64,000 nucleotides of DNA from Glutamicibacter ardleyensis (GTDB lineage Bacteria > Actinomycetota > Actinomycetes > Actinomycetales > Micrococcaceae). This document shows, piece by piece, positions 52,178-60,369 of the stretch. The DNA lies in assembly GCF_014644555.1 (NCBI RefSeq), contig NZ_BMKX01000006.1, positions 1-64,000 on the forward strand, read 5' to 3'. The notes under the pieces were generated by a model. That model ran no database searches, had not been told where the DNA came from, and saw only the letters and a program-made list of their open reading frames with translations. The position numbers were made by a program, and so were the translations under genes. The first letter of the stretch is position 1, and the number at the start of each line of letters is the position of its first letter.

Positions 52178-53008
52178 CTATGCGCATCGTTCCTTTAGGA
52201 TGCGACCGCTAATATCGTGTTCGGCTTCGGTCATCCAGAGGCCGTATTTGTGCTTGACCTCAACCTGTCGCGTGGTGTATTCGCACCAGTAGCCGCGGTT
52301 CGGTGGTAGCCAGGATGCGGCATCGGAGTCACCTTTTGATGCGTTGGTTGGACCATCCACTGCGAGGAGGTTGAGGGGGTCGTTTGAGAATGACACTCTA
52401 CGTTCGGCTGATAGCTTTTGTGCTCCTTTCTGCCAAGCATCTGAGAGCGCTACGACATGGTCAATCTGGACGGCGTTGCTAGTGCCTTGTCCACGTTGGA
52501 ATTCAATCGTCTGGCCAGTAAAAGGATCAAGCAAAGTACCGGTAAGAACAACGCATTCGTGTGTGCCCGGCTTATAGGTGTGCACATCTAGGTCGCGGTC
52601 AAGGATATCGTTACGGGCGTCGCACCCGTTTCTGTCCGGATCGCCCCACCCGCTACCGAACAGGTCGCGGTCATAACCTGTTTTCGGTGCACGTCCCTTG
52701 ACCGGAATTTCCGCTAACAGTGAGAGCGTGCCAGTAGCTTGGCCAGTTTTCTTCGCCTTCGGTGCCGTGGACATAGTGGGTTCAGGTGTGCCGAACTCTT
52801 TAGGTTCTACTGTTAGTGATTCCGGTGTAGCAGTGGGCTCTTCCGTGCTGATAAGGATCGGTGGTGCTTCGGTACGAATGACTATCTCAGCCGGTATGTT
52901 CGGCGAGATTGCACCAGGTGACGGTTCGGCGCTACCGGCCTGGGCGCCACATCCGGCCAGTAACGCTGAAACCAAAGTCACCCCTAGGGTGTTGACTAGC
53001 TTTCGCAA
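52178..53008 (-). CDS. Secreted lipoprotein with HNH (DUF1524) nuclease domain
   Basis: A 276-residue protein with a lipoprotein signal (MRKLVNTLGVTLVSALLAGC, Cys20 in the lipobox LAGC), a low-complexity Pro/Thr/Glu linker (about 28-95) and a C-terminal nuclease domain of the DUF1524/GmrSD-C type. In this domain GYDRDLFGSGWGDPDRNGCD and DARNDILDRDL precede the catalytic VQIDHVVALSDAWQKGAQ (Asp-His pair) and NDPLNLLAVDGPTNASKGD (Asn in the HNH pattern). It should cut DNA or RNA at the outer face of the membrane. Its start overlaps the end of the excalibur gene by 13 bases, indicating joint expression. Confidence 0.85.
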   Translation of the reverse strand: MRKLVNTLGVTLVSALLAGCGAQAGSAEPSPGAISPNIPAEIVIRTEAPPILISTEEPTATPESLTVEPKEFGTPEPTMSTAPKAKKTGQATGTLSLLAEIPVKGRAPKTGYDRDLFGSGWGDPDRNGCDARNDILDRDLDVHTYKPGTHECVVLTGTLLDPFTGQTIEFQRGQGTSNAVQIDHVVALSDAWQKGAQKLSAERRVSFSNDPLNLLAVDGPTNASKGDSDAASWLPPNRGYWCEYTTRQVEVKHKYGLWMTEAEHDISGRILKERCA

Positions 53009-53883
53009 GCGACGCCATCCCCATCTCTATCGAGTTTGCCTGAATAGCCTGGATCGCCACGGTAAATTGGCGCGGCGCCAGCGGCTTTCACAGCACTGCA
53101 GTTCTGGTAGTAAGTGGAAACCGGTGCAGGTGCTTCATAAGCTTCTTCGATGGCCTCTCGTTCAGCGATACGAGCGGCTTCTTCCCGTTGCGCGATGCGT
53201 TTTTCTTCAGCCTTCTGCTCGGCCTTTTTAGCTACGGCCATTTCTGCGGCTTTCTTTTCCGCTACTTTCTTGTCAGCGGCGGCTTTCTCAATGGCTTTCT
53301 TTTTCGCGGCAGCCTCTCCTTTCGCTGCTTTTTCTTCAGCTACTTCCTTGGCCGCCAAAATAGTTTTGTCATGGTCATCTTGGTTAGCCCAAAGCAAAAC
53401 ACCAGCTGTGCTTTCGTCGCAGTAGAGCTTCTCCGCTCCCTGCTCCATGAGCAATTCTTCACCCTCGCACTCCTGTCCGACGAAATCAGCAATGGCTGTA
53501 GAGGACGGGGACTCTGACGGTGTAGGGCTTGGCGACTCACTGCTAATCACCATAGGATCCGCAACAGCAGGCGCCGGATTGTCAGCGGCATACTGGGATG
53601 AGCCGGTGATGGCGGACGCGACGAACAGCAAGACCATTACTCCACCGAACCCGGCGCTTCGTTTACGATCGCGTAGCCAGGGGAGACGTCCGATAATGAT
53701 GCCGATTATTGCCGCGATGATGCCAAGAATGCTCAGGGCGAAGACTAGCTCTGGTTGAGCGATCATCAATGCGAAAGCAGCTACGATGACTACGGCCAGG
53801 ATGATCCAGCCTAGTTTCCCCATTCCAGGCTTCTTCTGTTTGACGGGTCGATCGGGCGCGATGGGGCTAGGAAAGTGGTCCAT
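52996..53883 (-). CDS. Membrane protein with Lys/Ala-rich coiled coil and excalibur domain
   Basis: A 295-residue protein. Short cytoplasmic tail, two to three helices (about 23-40, 47-66 and 78-95), a Ser/Pro linker, then a coiled coil of about 90 residues (165-255) made almost only of Ala, Glu and Lys. It ends in an excalibur domain: QNCSAVKAAGAAPIYRGDPG, then YSGKLDRDGDGVACES, with the Asp-x-Asp-x-Asp-Gly calcium loop and the Cys pair. Excalibur domains occur in extracellular Ca-binding proteins, often beside or fused to secreted nucleases. It is upstream of, and overlaps, the DUF1524 lipoprotein nuclease. Confidence 0.85.
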   Translation of the reverse strand: MDHFPSPIAPDRPVKQKKPGMGKLGWIILAVVIVAAFALMIAQPELVFALSILGIIAAIIGIIIGRLPWLRDRKRSAGFGGVMVLLFVASAITGSSQYAADNPAPAVADPMVISSESPSPTPSESPSSTAIADFVGQECEGEELLMEQGAEKLYCDESTAGVLLWANQDDHDKTILAAKEVAEEKAAKGEAAAKKKAIEKAAADKKVAEKKAAEMAVAKKAEQKAEEKRIAQREEAARIAEREAIEEAYEAPAPVSTYYQNCSAVKAAGAAPIYRGDPGYSGKLDRDGDGVACES

Positions 53884-54596
53884 TGATCCTTCTGGAGGGT
53901 TGCGAGTGAATACTAATTATTAGTTTGACGAACCCCATGGGTAAAGGCAATTTAAAGGTTTTAAGTTCAAGTTCCCGCGTAATTTATGTACCAGAATGCA
54001 CGTGAAATCAGTAGCAGAAAATTAACGTGGCATGAAAGTTAATGGCTCGAAAAATAACTAAGAAAAAAACTTTTGCCAGATTTACTGAACATGAGCCTTG
54101 CTAGTCCAATAGTAGAGGTTCGACCAACAGGCGACGCAAAAAACAGTTATTAGTCTCCCAGCGGTCAAATTACACACTCCCACGCATTCCCACGAGGTTT
54201 ACGGGAACCTTGGACCCAACCATCCCGCGCTTCAAAGAAAACTGAATATCTCCAAATGTGTGCAGGTCGAAGCGATTGAACACGTCCTCCGTGGTGTTTC
54301 GAGATAAATGCTGAGCGGAGAACGCCGTGACCATCGAGCAAATCGACGAACGGGCATGACGCACGGAGTCGCATTCGGCGAATAACAACGAACTTAATCT
54401 AACTGAAAATATCTTCAATGTAGGTAGAGCGGTGACTGGTTAGGCAGCTGCTCAGCCATCGGTGCATGAGCGTAGAAAGTCAGTGCTGTATTTAGTACCA
54501 CAACCAACGAGATCGGACACTCTGTCTCTGTCGAATGCGCCGCAAAGAGCTAAGTATTGGCCTATGAGCCGGAAATGACGGGTTAAACGCGAAGAT
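53884..54596. other. AT-rich gene-free stretch
   Basis: About 700 bases with no supported gene. Minus-strand frames at 54170-54418 and 54165-54374 lack ribosome binding sites and known motifs. The promoter of the excalibur gene must lie in the first 150 bases (an ATTATTAGT block at about 53917-53925 is a possible element). Confidence 0.4.
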
Positions 54597-54620
54597 GGCC
54601 TCGCTCCGAGGAGCGAGGCC
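54597..54620 (-). terminator. Hairpin downstream of the GlsB/YeaQ-type gene
   Basis: Perfect 10-base GC-rich arms (GGCCTCGCTC with GAGCGAGGCC), loop CGAG. It starts 16 bases beyond the stop codon. There is no long T-run. Confidence 0.65.
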
Positions 54621-54636
54621 GTTTCTATATGCGTGA

Positions 54637-54897
54637 TTACGCCTTCTTGCGAGTCAAGAATCCCCAGATAATGAGAACAATCAACGAGCCGCCGATTGCC
54701 AACAGCCAAGTCGACAACGACCAGAACGAGCTAATGTCCGCGTTGAACAACGCGGAGCCGATCCAGCCGCCAACAACGGCGCCAACAACGCCAAGTACCA
54801 ACGTAGCGATCCAGCCGCCACCCTGCTTACCTGGCTTGATTGCCTTTGCAATCGCACCGGCAATAAGACCCAAAACAATCCAACCAATGAAACCCAT
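54637..54897 (-). CDS. GlsB/YeaQ/YmgE-family membrane protein
   Basis: An 86-residue protein with three helices: MGFIGWIVLGLIAGAIAKAI, WIATLVLGVVGAVVGGWIGS and STWLLAIGGSLIVLIIWGFL, with the conserved KPGKQGGGW loop after the first helix (PGxxGGG...T.xLGixGa.vGG). This is the transglycosylase-associated / stress-response family. The members are induced by general stress in several bacteria, but the biochemical role is unknown. GAAAGAGGA lies 5 bases upstream of the ATG. Confidence 0.92.
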   Translation of the reverse strand: MGFIGWIVLGLIAGAIAKAIKPGKQGGGWIATLVLGVVGAVVGGWIGSALFNADISSFWSLSTWLLAIGGSLIVLIIWGFLTRKKA

Positions 54898-55591
54898 GAC
54901 TATTCCTCTTTCAAGTTATAAGTGACTTCGTTCAGCATCTGGACTGAGATGCACTCGCAGAACATTACCGATGAGTAGCAGTGATTACTAATCAAGAACT
55001 GTGTAGCTCCTGTTGTTGGGTCCAACCGACCGGTAAATTCGCGTCGTTGGATTAGTTTCCCGCGAATTGGATAGTGAAGTTTGATCCTGGACTGAGCCTA
55101 AATAATCACATGACTATCCAAGTCAGCTGAGGTTTCATGGTTGTAAACATAAAATACCTAATTATGGAGAGTTGCCCGAAAAGCGACATGTGTTGCTTGC
55201 GTTACAGGGACCAAAATCACAGTATTTCGGCCAGGTTAGCGAGAGGCAATGCCTGGGACTCGAAGCATTACTCAGGGGAGTGAACGACCTAATCAAGACC
55301 TGAATCAACATTGCTGAGCTTCGCTCGAAAATTTTCTGCGTTGGAGGAATCTGCCGGAACCCAGGCGATCTGGCCTATGTGCCATGTCCTACCGCAGTAC
55401 TTAGATTGGAACTAAGTTGGGGCAGTGAAGTGATCTGGGGAATCTGGTGATGAGTCGCGCCGGCTCGCGAATGCCTTGCGCGGGGTGCTTGTCAATGCTT
55501 GTCAGCAGATGACATCTTTATGACTTGAGTTCCATACACACATTTTGGGACTTAACCCAGATTTGGCGTTCCTGTCAACATGGGTAAAAGA
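54898..55591. other. Gene-free stretch upstream of tRNA-Leu
   Basis: About 690 bases with no supported frame, no obvious integrase remnant and no copy of the tRNA-Leu 3' end that could be an attachment site. Confidence 0.4.
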
Positions 55592-55623
55592 AAACCCCGA
55601 TCGACCGAAGTCAACCGGGGTTT
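55592..55623 (-). terminator. Terminator of tRNA-Leu
   Basis: AAACCCCG and CGGGGTTT pair around a 16-base loop, with further As beyond (Ts on the minus strand). It begins 8 bases after the tRNA 3' end. Confidence 0.75.
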
Positions 55624-55630
55624 CTACCTG

Positions 55631-55714
55631 TGCGCGAAAGGGGACTTGAACCCCCACCCCCTTGCGAGGACTAGCACCTCAAGCTAGCGCGTCTACCTAT
55701 TCCGCCACCCGCGC
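55631..55714 (-). tRNA. tRNA-Leu (GAG)
   Basis: Type II tRNA of 84 bases on the minus strand. Acceptor GCGCGGG pairs with TTTCGCGC; D arm begins TGGCGGAATAGG; anticodon arm CTAGC-TTGAGGT-GCTAG with anticodon GAG; long variable arm (TCCTCGCAAGGGGGT); T loop TTCAAGT. Discriminator A, no encoded CCA. Reads CUC (and CUU) codons. Confidence 0.95.
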
Positions 55715-55943
55715 AGGTCATGCGTTGTCTGCGTTATTACCGCTGGCAACGAAGTAAAACTCTACCACCAGATATTCATGAACTCCAATTCGGCAAGCTC
55801 GGGTCCTCGGAGGCTTGATTTTCCCGGAATCTTGCGGATAAATCGCAGTTGAGTAGTGCTTTCGAAAGCGAAATGACGCAATCCGTGTCAAGGGTCACAG
55901 GCAAATTCTGTGCGTATCGACCAAATGCGTATCCACGCGGGTA

Positions 55944-56630
55944 TTAGCTTTTGTGCAATAGTGCGCGCAACTGTGCCGGGCTAAGTACTTGATTGAAAAT
56001 TTCCCCCTCAGGCTCCAGCAAACTGCCTTTGGGTAGCTCCCCAACTAGAACCGGAGTGAAACCTAGGGTTCTGACTAGTCGGGCTACAAGAACCGCATCA
56101 GCTTCATGATCCGATGCGACGGCTAAGGCGCGCTGCTGAGCTTGTCGAGTGGAACTGTCCGAATCCAGGTCCCAATGGCTGATGTGATTCAACGCCTTGA
56201 CGATTCGTGAGCTAGCAAAATGTTGCGCAATAACTTCGGAGCTAGAAAGCCCAGCGGCCTGTCCGTCTTCCAGCCAGCTGGGCAGGGGCATGTCTTCCCA
56301 ACGGTTTGTTGCATCGATGAGTGTTAGTCCGGCCAAGGATTCACGGTCCACATCATCGAGATCGTCTTGCGGCACCATGAGCACGACTAAGGAAACGTCG
56401 GTGCTAATGTCTTTGGCTGGTACTGCGGTGGCCTTTGGGGCATATTGAGCTAGATGATATTTCATCTGGCTCGGTGATCGCGAAGAGGCGATGTTCACTG
56501 GAATCCCGACAGTCGCCGCTGCACGCGCCAAAGCGGTGCCGGCTCGCCCAGCGCCTAAGATGCCAATGCGGTTGGTGAAAGGCGCCGTATCTTCCTGAAG
56601 GGGACTCAAATTCTTATCCTGGGTAGTCAT
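55944..56630 (-). CDS. NADP/F420-type oxidoreductase with Rossmann domain
   Basis: A 228-residue protein. The Rossmann start is NRIGILGAGRAGTALARAAA (GxGxxG-like GAGRAG), followed by NIASSRSP, where Ser/Arg after the second strand suits NADP(H). The middle DVSLVVLMVPQDDL and LAGLTLIDATNRW fit the F420-dependent NADP reductase / pyrroline-carboxylate reductase-like NADP-binding superfamily, as does IVKALNHISHWDLD. Actual use of F420 is not certain; many actinobacterial members are annotated only as NADPH-dependent reductases. The stop codon is 229 bases from tRNA-Leu. Confidence 0.75.
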   Translation of the reverse strand: MTTQDKNLSPLQEDTAPFTNRIGILGAGRAGTALARAAATVGIPVNIASSRSPSQMKYHLAQYAPKATAVPAKDISTDVSLVVLMVPQDDLDDVDRESLAGLTLIDATNRWEDMPLPSWLEDGQAAGLSSSEVIAQHFASSRIVKALNHISHWDLDSDSSTRQAQQRALAVASDHEADAVLVARLVRTLGFTPVLVGELPKGSLLEPEGEIFNQVLSPAQLRALLHKS

Positions 56631-56668
56631 TGCCTTCAGCGTAGTCGCTGCCGCCTAACTCACGAACG

Positions 56669-56712
56669 AAAAGAGGCCTTCATCCCGTATTGCTCGGGAT
56701 GAAGGCCTCTTT
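56669..56712. terminator. Strong terminator after the Nramp-family gene
   Basis: AAAGAGGCCTTCATCCCG and its exact reverse complement around TATTGCT, with TTT on the minus strand. It starts 12 bases beyond the stop codon of the gene at 56725. Confidence 0.9.
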
Positions 56713-56724
56713 GGACGCAACTCG

Positions 56725-58026
56725 CTAACCGCCGAAGAGCGGTGCGAGGTTCTTGATCAGTTGCTGGATGCCCAGCGCAATGAACAGTATCGCGGTAATA
56801 GCCAGAGCAGTGTTGGTGTGCCAACGGTTGGCCCAGCCCTTAGGGATTCGCTTGCCGTTAAGCAGGCCAAGCAAGGTGATCGCCAAGAATGGCATGAACA
56901 GCGAGCCGAGCACGCCGTAGGCCAAGATTAGCGCGATTGGCTTGTCCAGCAAGAACAAGACCATTGGCGGGAAGGTCAGCCAGAGTACGTAGAACTTGAA
57001 GTACTTGCCACCGGTCATGGTGTCTGGGTGGCCAGCTGGCTTCTTGCGCATGTGGCCCCAGAAGTCAGCGAACATCAGCGAAACACCGTTCCATACACCG
57101 ATGATCGAGGAGAAGGAAGCGGCCCAGAAGCCCACAAGGAATCCGGTGCCTACAAAGGTGCCGTAACGTTCGTTGAGCACATCACCCAAGTCCAGCAGAC
57201 CGCGGTCGCCTGCGGACAAGGAAACGCCAGCAGCCTGAACTACTTCGGCGCCCACAATCAGCATGGCAATCACGAAGATGCCGGTCATGACGTAAGCCAT
57301 CGAGTTGTCGATACGCATCACACGCATCCACTTTGGGGTGTACCAGCCCTTTTCACGCAGCCAGTATCCGTAAGCAGCCAGGGTAATAGTGCCGCCGACA
57401 CCGCCGGCTAGTGCCAGGGTGTAGACCACGCCGCCGGACGGAATCATTGGAACAAGTCCCTTGATCATCTCCGGGAAGTTCGGCGCAGCAATGACTGCCA
57501 AGCCAACTACGGTAATGAACATGATGCCCACCAGAACCGCGGTGACCTTCTCAAAGAAGGAGTACTTGCCGAACCAGACCATCGCAAAACCGGCCAGGCC
57601 CATCAGGACTGCCCAAATTTTCAAATCCACGGCCGGGAAGAGTGCTGCCAACGGCATGGCCGCAGAACTCATCGCGGTGGCGCCGTAAACGAAGCCCCAA
57701 ATGATGATGTACGGACCGAAGTACCAGGTGGTCCACTTACCAAGGGTCTTCCAACCCTCAAAGATGGTCTTTCCGGTGGCCAGTGTGTAACGTCCGGCGC
57801 CTTCGACCAAAACGATTTTGAGGATGACACCCAAAATCACTGCCCAAAGTAGGGCGTAGCCGTACTGGCTACCCGCAACCAAGGTGGCGACCATATCGGC
57901 TGCGCCTACACCGGTTGCCGCAACAACCAGACCCGGTCCGACAATCTTCCATTTTGGTGGACCGCCACCGTCGCGGTCGCCCTGAACCGCGGCGTCTGAA
58001 GCGCCCGGCTGCTGCTGTTCGGCCAT
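56725..58026 (-). CDS. Nramp-family transporter lacking the canonical metal-site motifs
   Basis: A 433-residue membrane protein with about 11 helices and the Nramp fold landmarks: GPGLVVAATGVGAADMVATL in helix 1, QYGYALLWAVILGVILKIVL in helix 2, and GTGFLVGFWAASFSSIIGVW in a later helix. The DPGN motif of helix 1, whose Asp and Asn bind Mn or Fe, is replaced by GAADM, and the MPHN motif of helix 6 by LAAYGYW. A divalent-metal role therefore cannot be assumed: it may carry Mg or something else, as other Nramp-related clades do. I start at ATG 58026 (AAGG upstream); an upstream frame to 58122 looks non-coding. Single gene with a strong terminator. Confidence 0.8.
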   Translation of the reverse strand: MAEQQQPGASDAAVQGDRDGGGPPKWKIVGPGLVVAATGVGAADMVATLVAGSQYGYALLWAVILGVILKIVLVEGAGRYTLATGKTIFEGWKTLGKWTTWYFGPYIIIWGFVYGATAMSSAAMPLAALFPAVDLKIWAVLMGLAGFAMVWFGKYSFFEKVTAVLVGIMFITVVGLAVIAAPNFPEMIKGLVPMIPSGGVVYTLALAGGVGGTITLAAYGYWLREKGWYTPKWMRVMRIDNSMAYVMTGIFVIAMLIVGAEVVQAAGVSLSAGDRGLLDLGDVLNERYGTFVGTGFLVGFWAASFSSIIGVWNGVSLMFADFWGHMRKKPAGHPDTMTGGKYFKFYVLWLTFPPMVLFLLDKPIALILAYGVLGSLFMPFLAITLLGLLNGKRIPKGWANRWHTNTALAITAILFIALGIQQLIKNLAPLFGG

Positions 58027-58282
58027 GAATATAATCCTTAAAAGTTTTTGCTCGTTTCCGGTGCGAGTACCGGTGTCCGTGATCGGTTTACGTGAGGTAA
58101 AAGCTACATTGATTTTCATCACGCCAACATGAGAGACAGATCTAATGTATGGGTGAGCCAGCCCATATCCAACATGTGCGCCAAATCTTAAGACTGTCTT
58201 AGGAAACCGTTCGGTCAGTTATTCGTTTAGCCCAGCTGATAAAGTGCATCTGGGTGCGTGGTGCACCAGAGATCGAAGGGAC

Positions 58283-58948
58283 ATGACCTTGCAGCTGCTT
58301 ATCGTCGAGGATGACGACGCCGTCGCGACGGCCCTGGTCGACGCCGTGGCAGCTGCCGGACATACGGCAATCTGCGTGGCCCGAGGGGCCGATGCGCTGC
58401 TGCGGCACCGCGAAGCGCAGATGATCCTGCTCGATTTGGGCCTACCGGACATGGATGGGCTCGAGGTTCTGCGCAAGCTGCGACTTATCACCAGTAGTCC
58501 GATAGTCATCCTCAGCGCCCGCGATGATGAACGCAGCGTCGTTCGAGGACTGCGCCAAGGCGCCGATGACTATTTGGTTAAACCCATTGGACTGACGGTG
58601 CTTCTGGCACGCATTGAGGCTGTGGCCAGGCGTTCGCAGCTCAGCTCGAGTTCCAGTAGCGAATTGCAGGTTGGTGAACTGCGTATCGATTTAGATAAGC
58701 GAACCGCCGGGTTGGGGGAGCGGTCACTGAATCTGACAGCGAAAGAGTTTGATTTGCTCTCCTTGCTGGCACAACATGCAGGCTCGGTCGTGACCCGCGA
58801 ACAAATACTCGACGCGCTGTGGGGAGACGCTTTCATAGCGGTTTCCCGTTCCTTGGACGTACATCTGACGGGGCTGCGCGCCAAGCTGGACAGTCCGGGA
58901 ATGATCATCAACGTGCGCGGAGTCGGCTACCGCATCGAGGCCCCGTGA
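58283..58948 (+). CDS. OmpR-family response regulator
   Basis: A 221-residue protein: receiver domain (about 1-115) with acidic pair in LLIVEDDDAVATAL, phospho-acceptor Asp51 in MILLDLGLPDMDG, Ser/Thr in IVILSARDDE and Lys in YLVKPIG. The C-terminal OmpR/PhoB winged helix (about 128-220: LNLTAKEFDLLSLLAQHAGS, and SRSLDVHLTGLRAKL) follows. I start at ATG 58283 (GAAGGGAC upstream). The gene overlaps the histidine kinase by four bases (GTGA), so they are co-translated. It would control target genes in answer to the kinase and TAXI protein downstream. Confidence 0.93.
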   Translation: MTLQLLIVEDDDAVATALVDAVAAAGHTAICVARGADALLRHREAQMILLDLGLPDMDGLEVLRKLRLITSSPIVILSARDDERSVVRGLRQGADDYLVKPIGLTVLLARIEAVARRSQLSSSSSSELQVGELRIDLDKRTAGLGERSLNLTAKEFDLLSLLAQHAGSVVTREQILDALWGDAFIAVSRSLDVHLTGLRAKLDSPGMIINVRGVGYRIEAP

Positions 58949-60369
58949 GACGCCGCGTCATTCTCATCTTGGGTTCCTTGCTGGCGTTGTTAGTGATCAT
59001 CGTTTCCGGCGTGCTGATGCAAAATGCGAGCGTTGATGCCACCCAGCAACTGCGGCTGACCCGTGCCGCGTCGCTGAACCGTTTTGTTCAGCTGGCGGCT
59101 TCCCTGGATGCGGATCATGGCAAATTGCAACAAGAAATGGATACCTACTCACAGCTCTACAACGAGGGGCTGCTGATACGGATGGATCAGCAGACCTTCA
59201 CCTCTGGGAGTATCGATCCGCGTGACCCGCAGGTTCAACAGGTGGTTGAGAACACCGAACTGAATCTAGGACACACCGATATTGACACCATCAACCCTTT
59301 ATCCAACGACAAGTCGCTCATCGCTCGGCCTTATGGCAATTCCACCCAGGTGCTGGGCGCGGTAATTATGCAGGTAAATCTCGATTCTGCCCGAGAACTG
59401 GTTTTGCAACGCTGGGTGCTGGTGGTGTTAGTCAGCCTGACCGCAGGCTCAGCCTTATTGCTTCTGGCAGATCGAGTCACCACCTGGGTATTACGACCTA
59501 TCCACCGGCTCAACGAGGCGACCAAGGCCCTAGCTGCAACAAAAACCGCGGCGCCTTTAGAAGCTGCCGGCCCGCCGGAACTACGGGAATTGGCACGTTC
59601 TTTTAGCACCATGGCTCAGGTGATGACCGCTAGTTTGGCGCAGCAGCGCGAACTTATCGCCGAAACCTCACATCAGTTGCGCAACCCGGTCGCCGCCTTG
59701 CGACTACGCGTGGATCTTCTGAAAATGCGGCTCGGCGACGAGGCGGATCCGCAAGGGGTGCGGGCGGTGGAGAAAGAACTGCGAAGAGTCGAAACCCTGT
59801 TGGACGCGGTGCTGCGTTTGGCCAGCGCCGACCACCGACTCTCTGAGCTCACCGCTGGCACTACGCTGGCCACGGGCGTTGCCGACTCCGCGCCGGTCCC
59901 GGTACGTGATTTGCTCATCGAAGAAATTGAGCGGCGGACCGAGAGCGCCCGCAACACCGGCACGGAGTTATTGTTCAACTCGGGCCAAGAAACTGAATTC
60001 TGGGTAAGTTGCAACGAATTCGAGCTGCAGCAAATGATCGCCGAACTCTACGAGAACTGCCTGAAATATGCTCCGGGAGCACCGGTGCTTACGAGCCTTA
60101 CCGCCACGGAACAAATCGTCGAAATCATCATCAGAGATCACGGACCGGGGCTGCGCACCAAGGACTTAGCCTTGGTCACCGAGCGTTTCTGGCGGGCGGA
60201 TCCCACCGGGGCAAGCCCCGGAACTGGTTTGGGCATGGCGATTGTGGAACGTCTGGCCCAAGCTAATGGCGGCGAACTGATCGTAGAGGCCGGCGTTGGT
60301 GGCGGACTGCAGATGAGACTTCTTCTGCTACGCAGCGCTGCACCGAGACAGGGGGTGCACCTTGGGTAA
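58945..60369 (+). CDS. Sensor histidine kinase
   Basis: A 474-residue membrane kinase. N-terminal helix (about 3-22, VILILGSLLALLVIIVSGVL), an external sensor domain (about 25-150), second helix (LVVLVSLTAGSALLLLA), HAMP-like linker, HisKA domain with phospho-acceptor His243 in LIAETSHQLRNPVAALRL, and HATPase domain with YENCLKYAPG (N box), DHGPGL (G1) and GTGLGMAIVERLAQANGG (G2). I start at GTG 58945, overlapping the regulator stop codon; an open frame extending upstream to 58819 is a shadow of that gene. It ends eight bases into the TAXI gene. Confidence 0.92.
   Translation: MRRRVILILGSLLALLVIIVSGVLMQNASVDATQQLRLTRAASLNRFVQLAASLDADHGKLQQEMDTYSQLYNEGLLIRMDQQTFTSGSIDPRDPQVQQVVENTELNLGHTDIDTINPLSNDKSLIARPYGNSTQVLGAVIMQVNLDSARELVLQRWVLVVLVSLTAGSALLLLADRVTTWVLRPIHRLNEATKALAATKTAAPLEAAGPPELRELARSFSTMAQVMTASLAQQRELIAETSHQLRNPVAALRLRVDLLKMRLGDEADPQGVRAVEKELRRVETLLDAVLRLASADHRLSELTAGTTLATGVADSAPVPVRDLLIEEIERRTESARNTGTELLFNSGQETEFWVSCNEFELQQMIAELYENCLKYAPGAPVLTSLTATEQIVEIIIRDHGPGLRTKDLALVTERFWRADPTGASPGTGLGMAIVERLAQANGGELIVEAGVGGGLQMRLLLLRSAAPRQGVHLG

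Noticed and set aside
53200-53360. Low-complexity GC/AT pattern that looks like a nucleotide repeat
   Set aside because: It simply encodes the Ala/Glu/Lys coiled coil of the excalibur protein.
54165-54418. Overlapping minus-strand frames in the gap after the excalibur gene
   Set aside because: Two competing frames, no ribosome binding site, no recognised motif.
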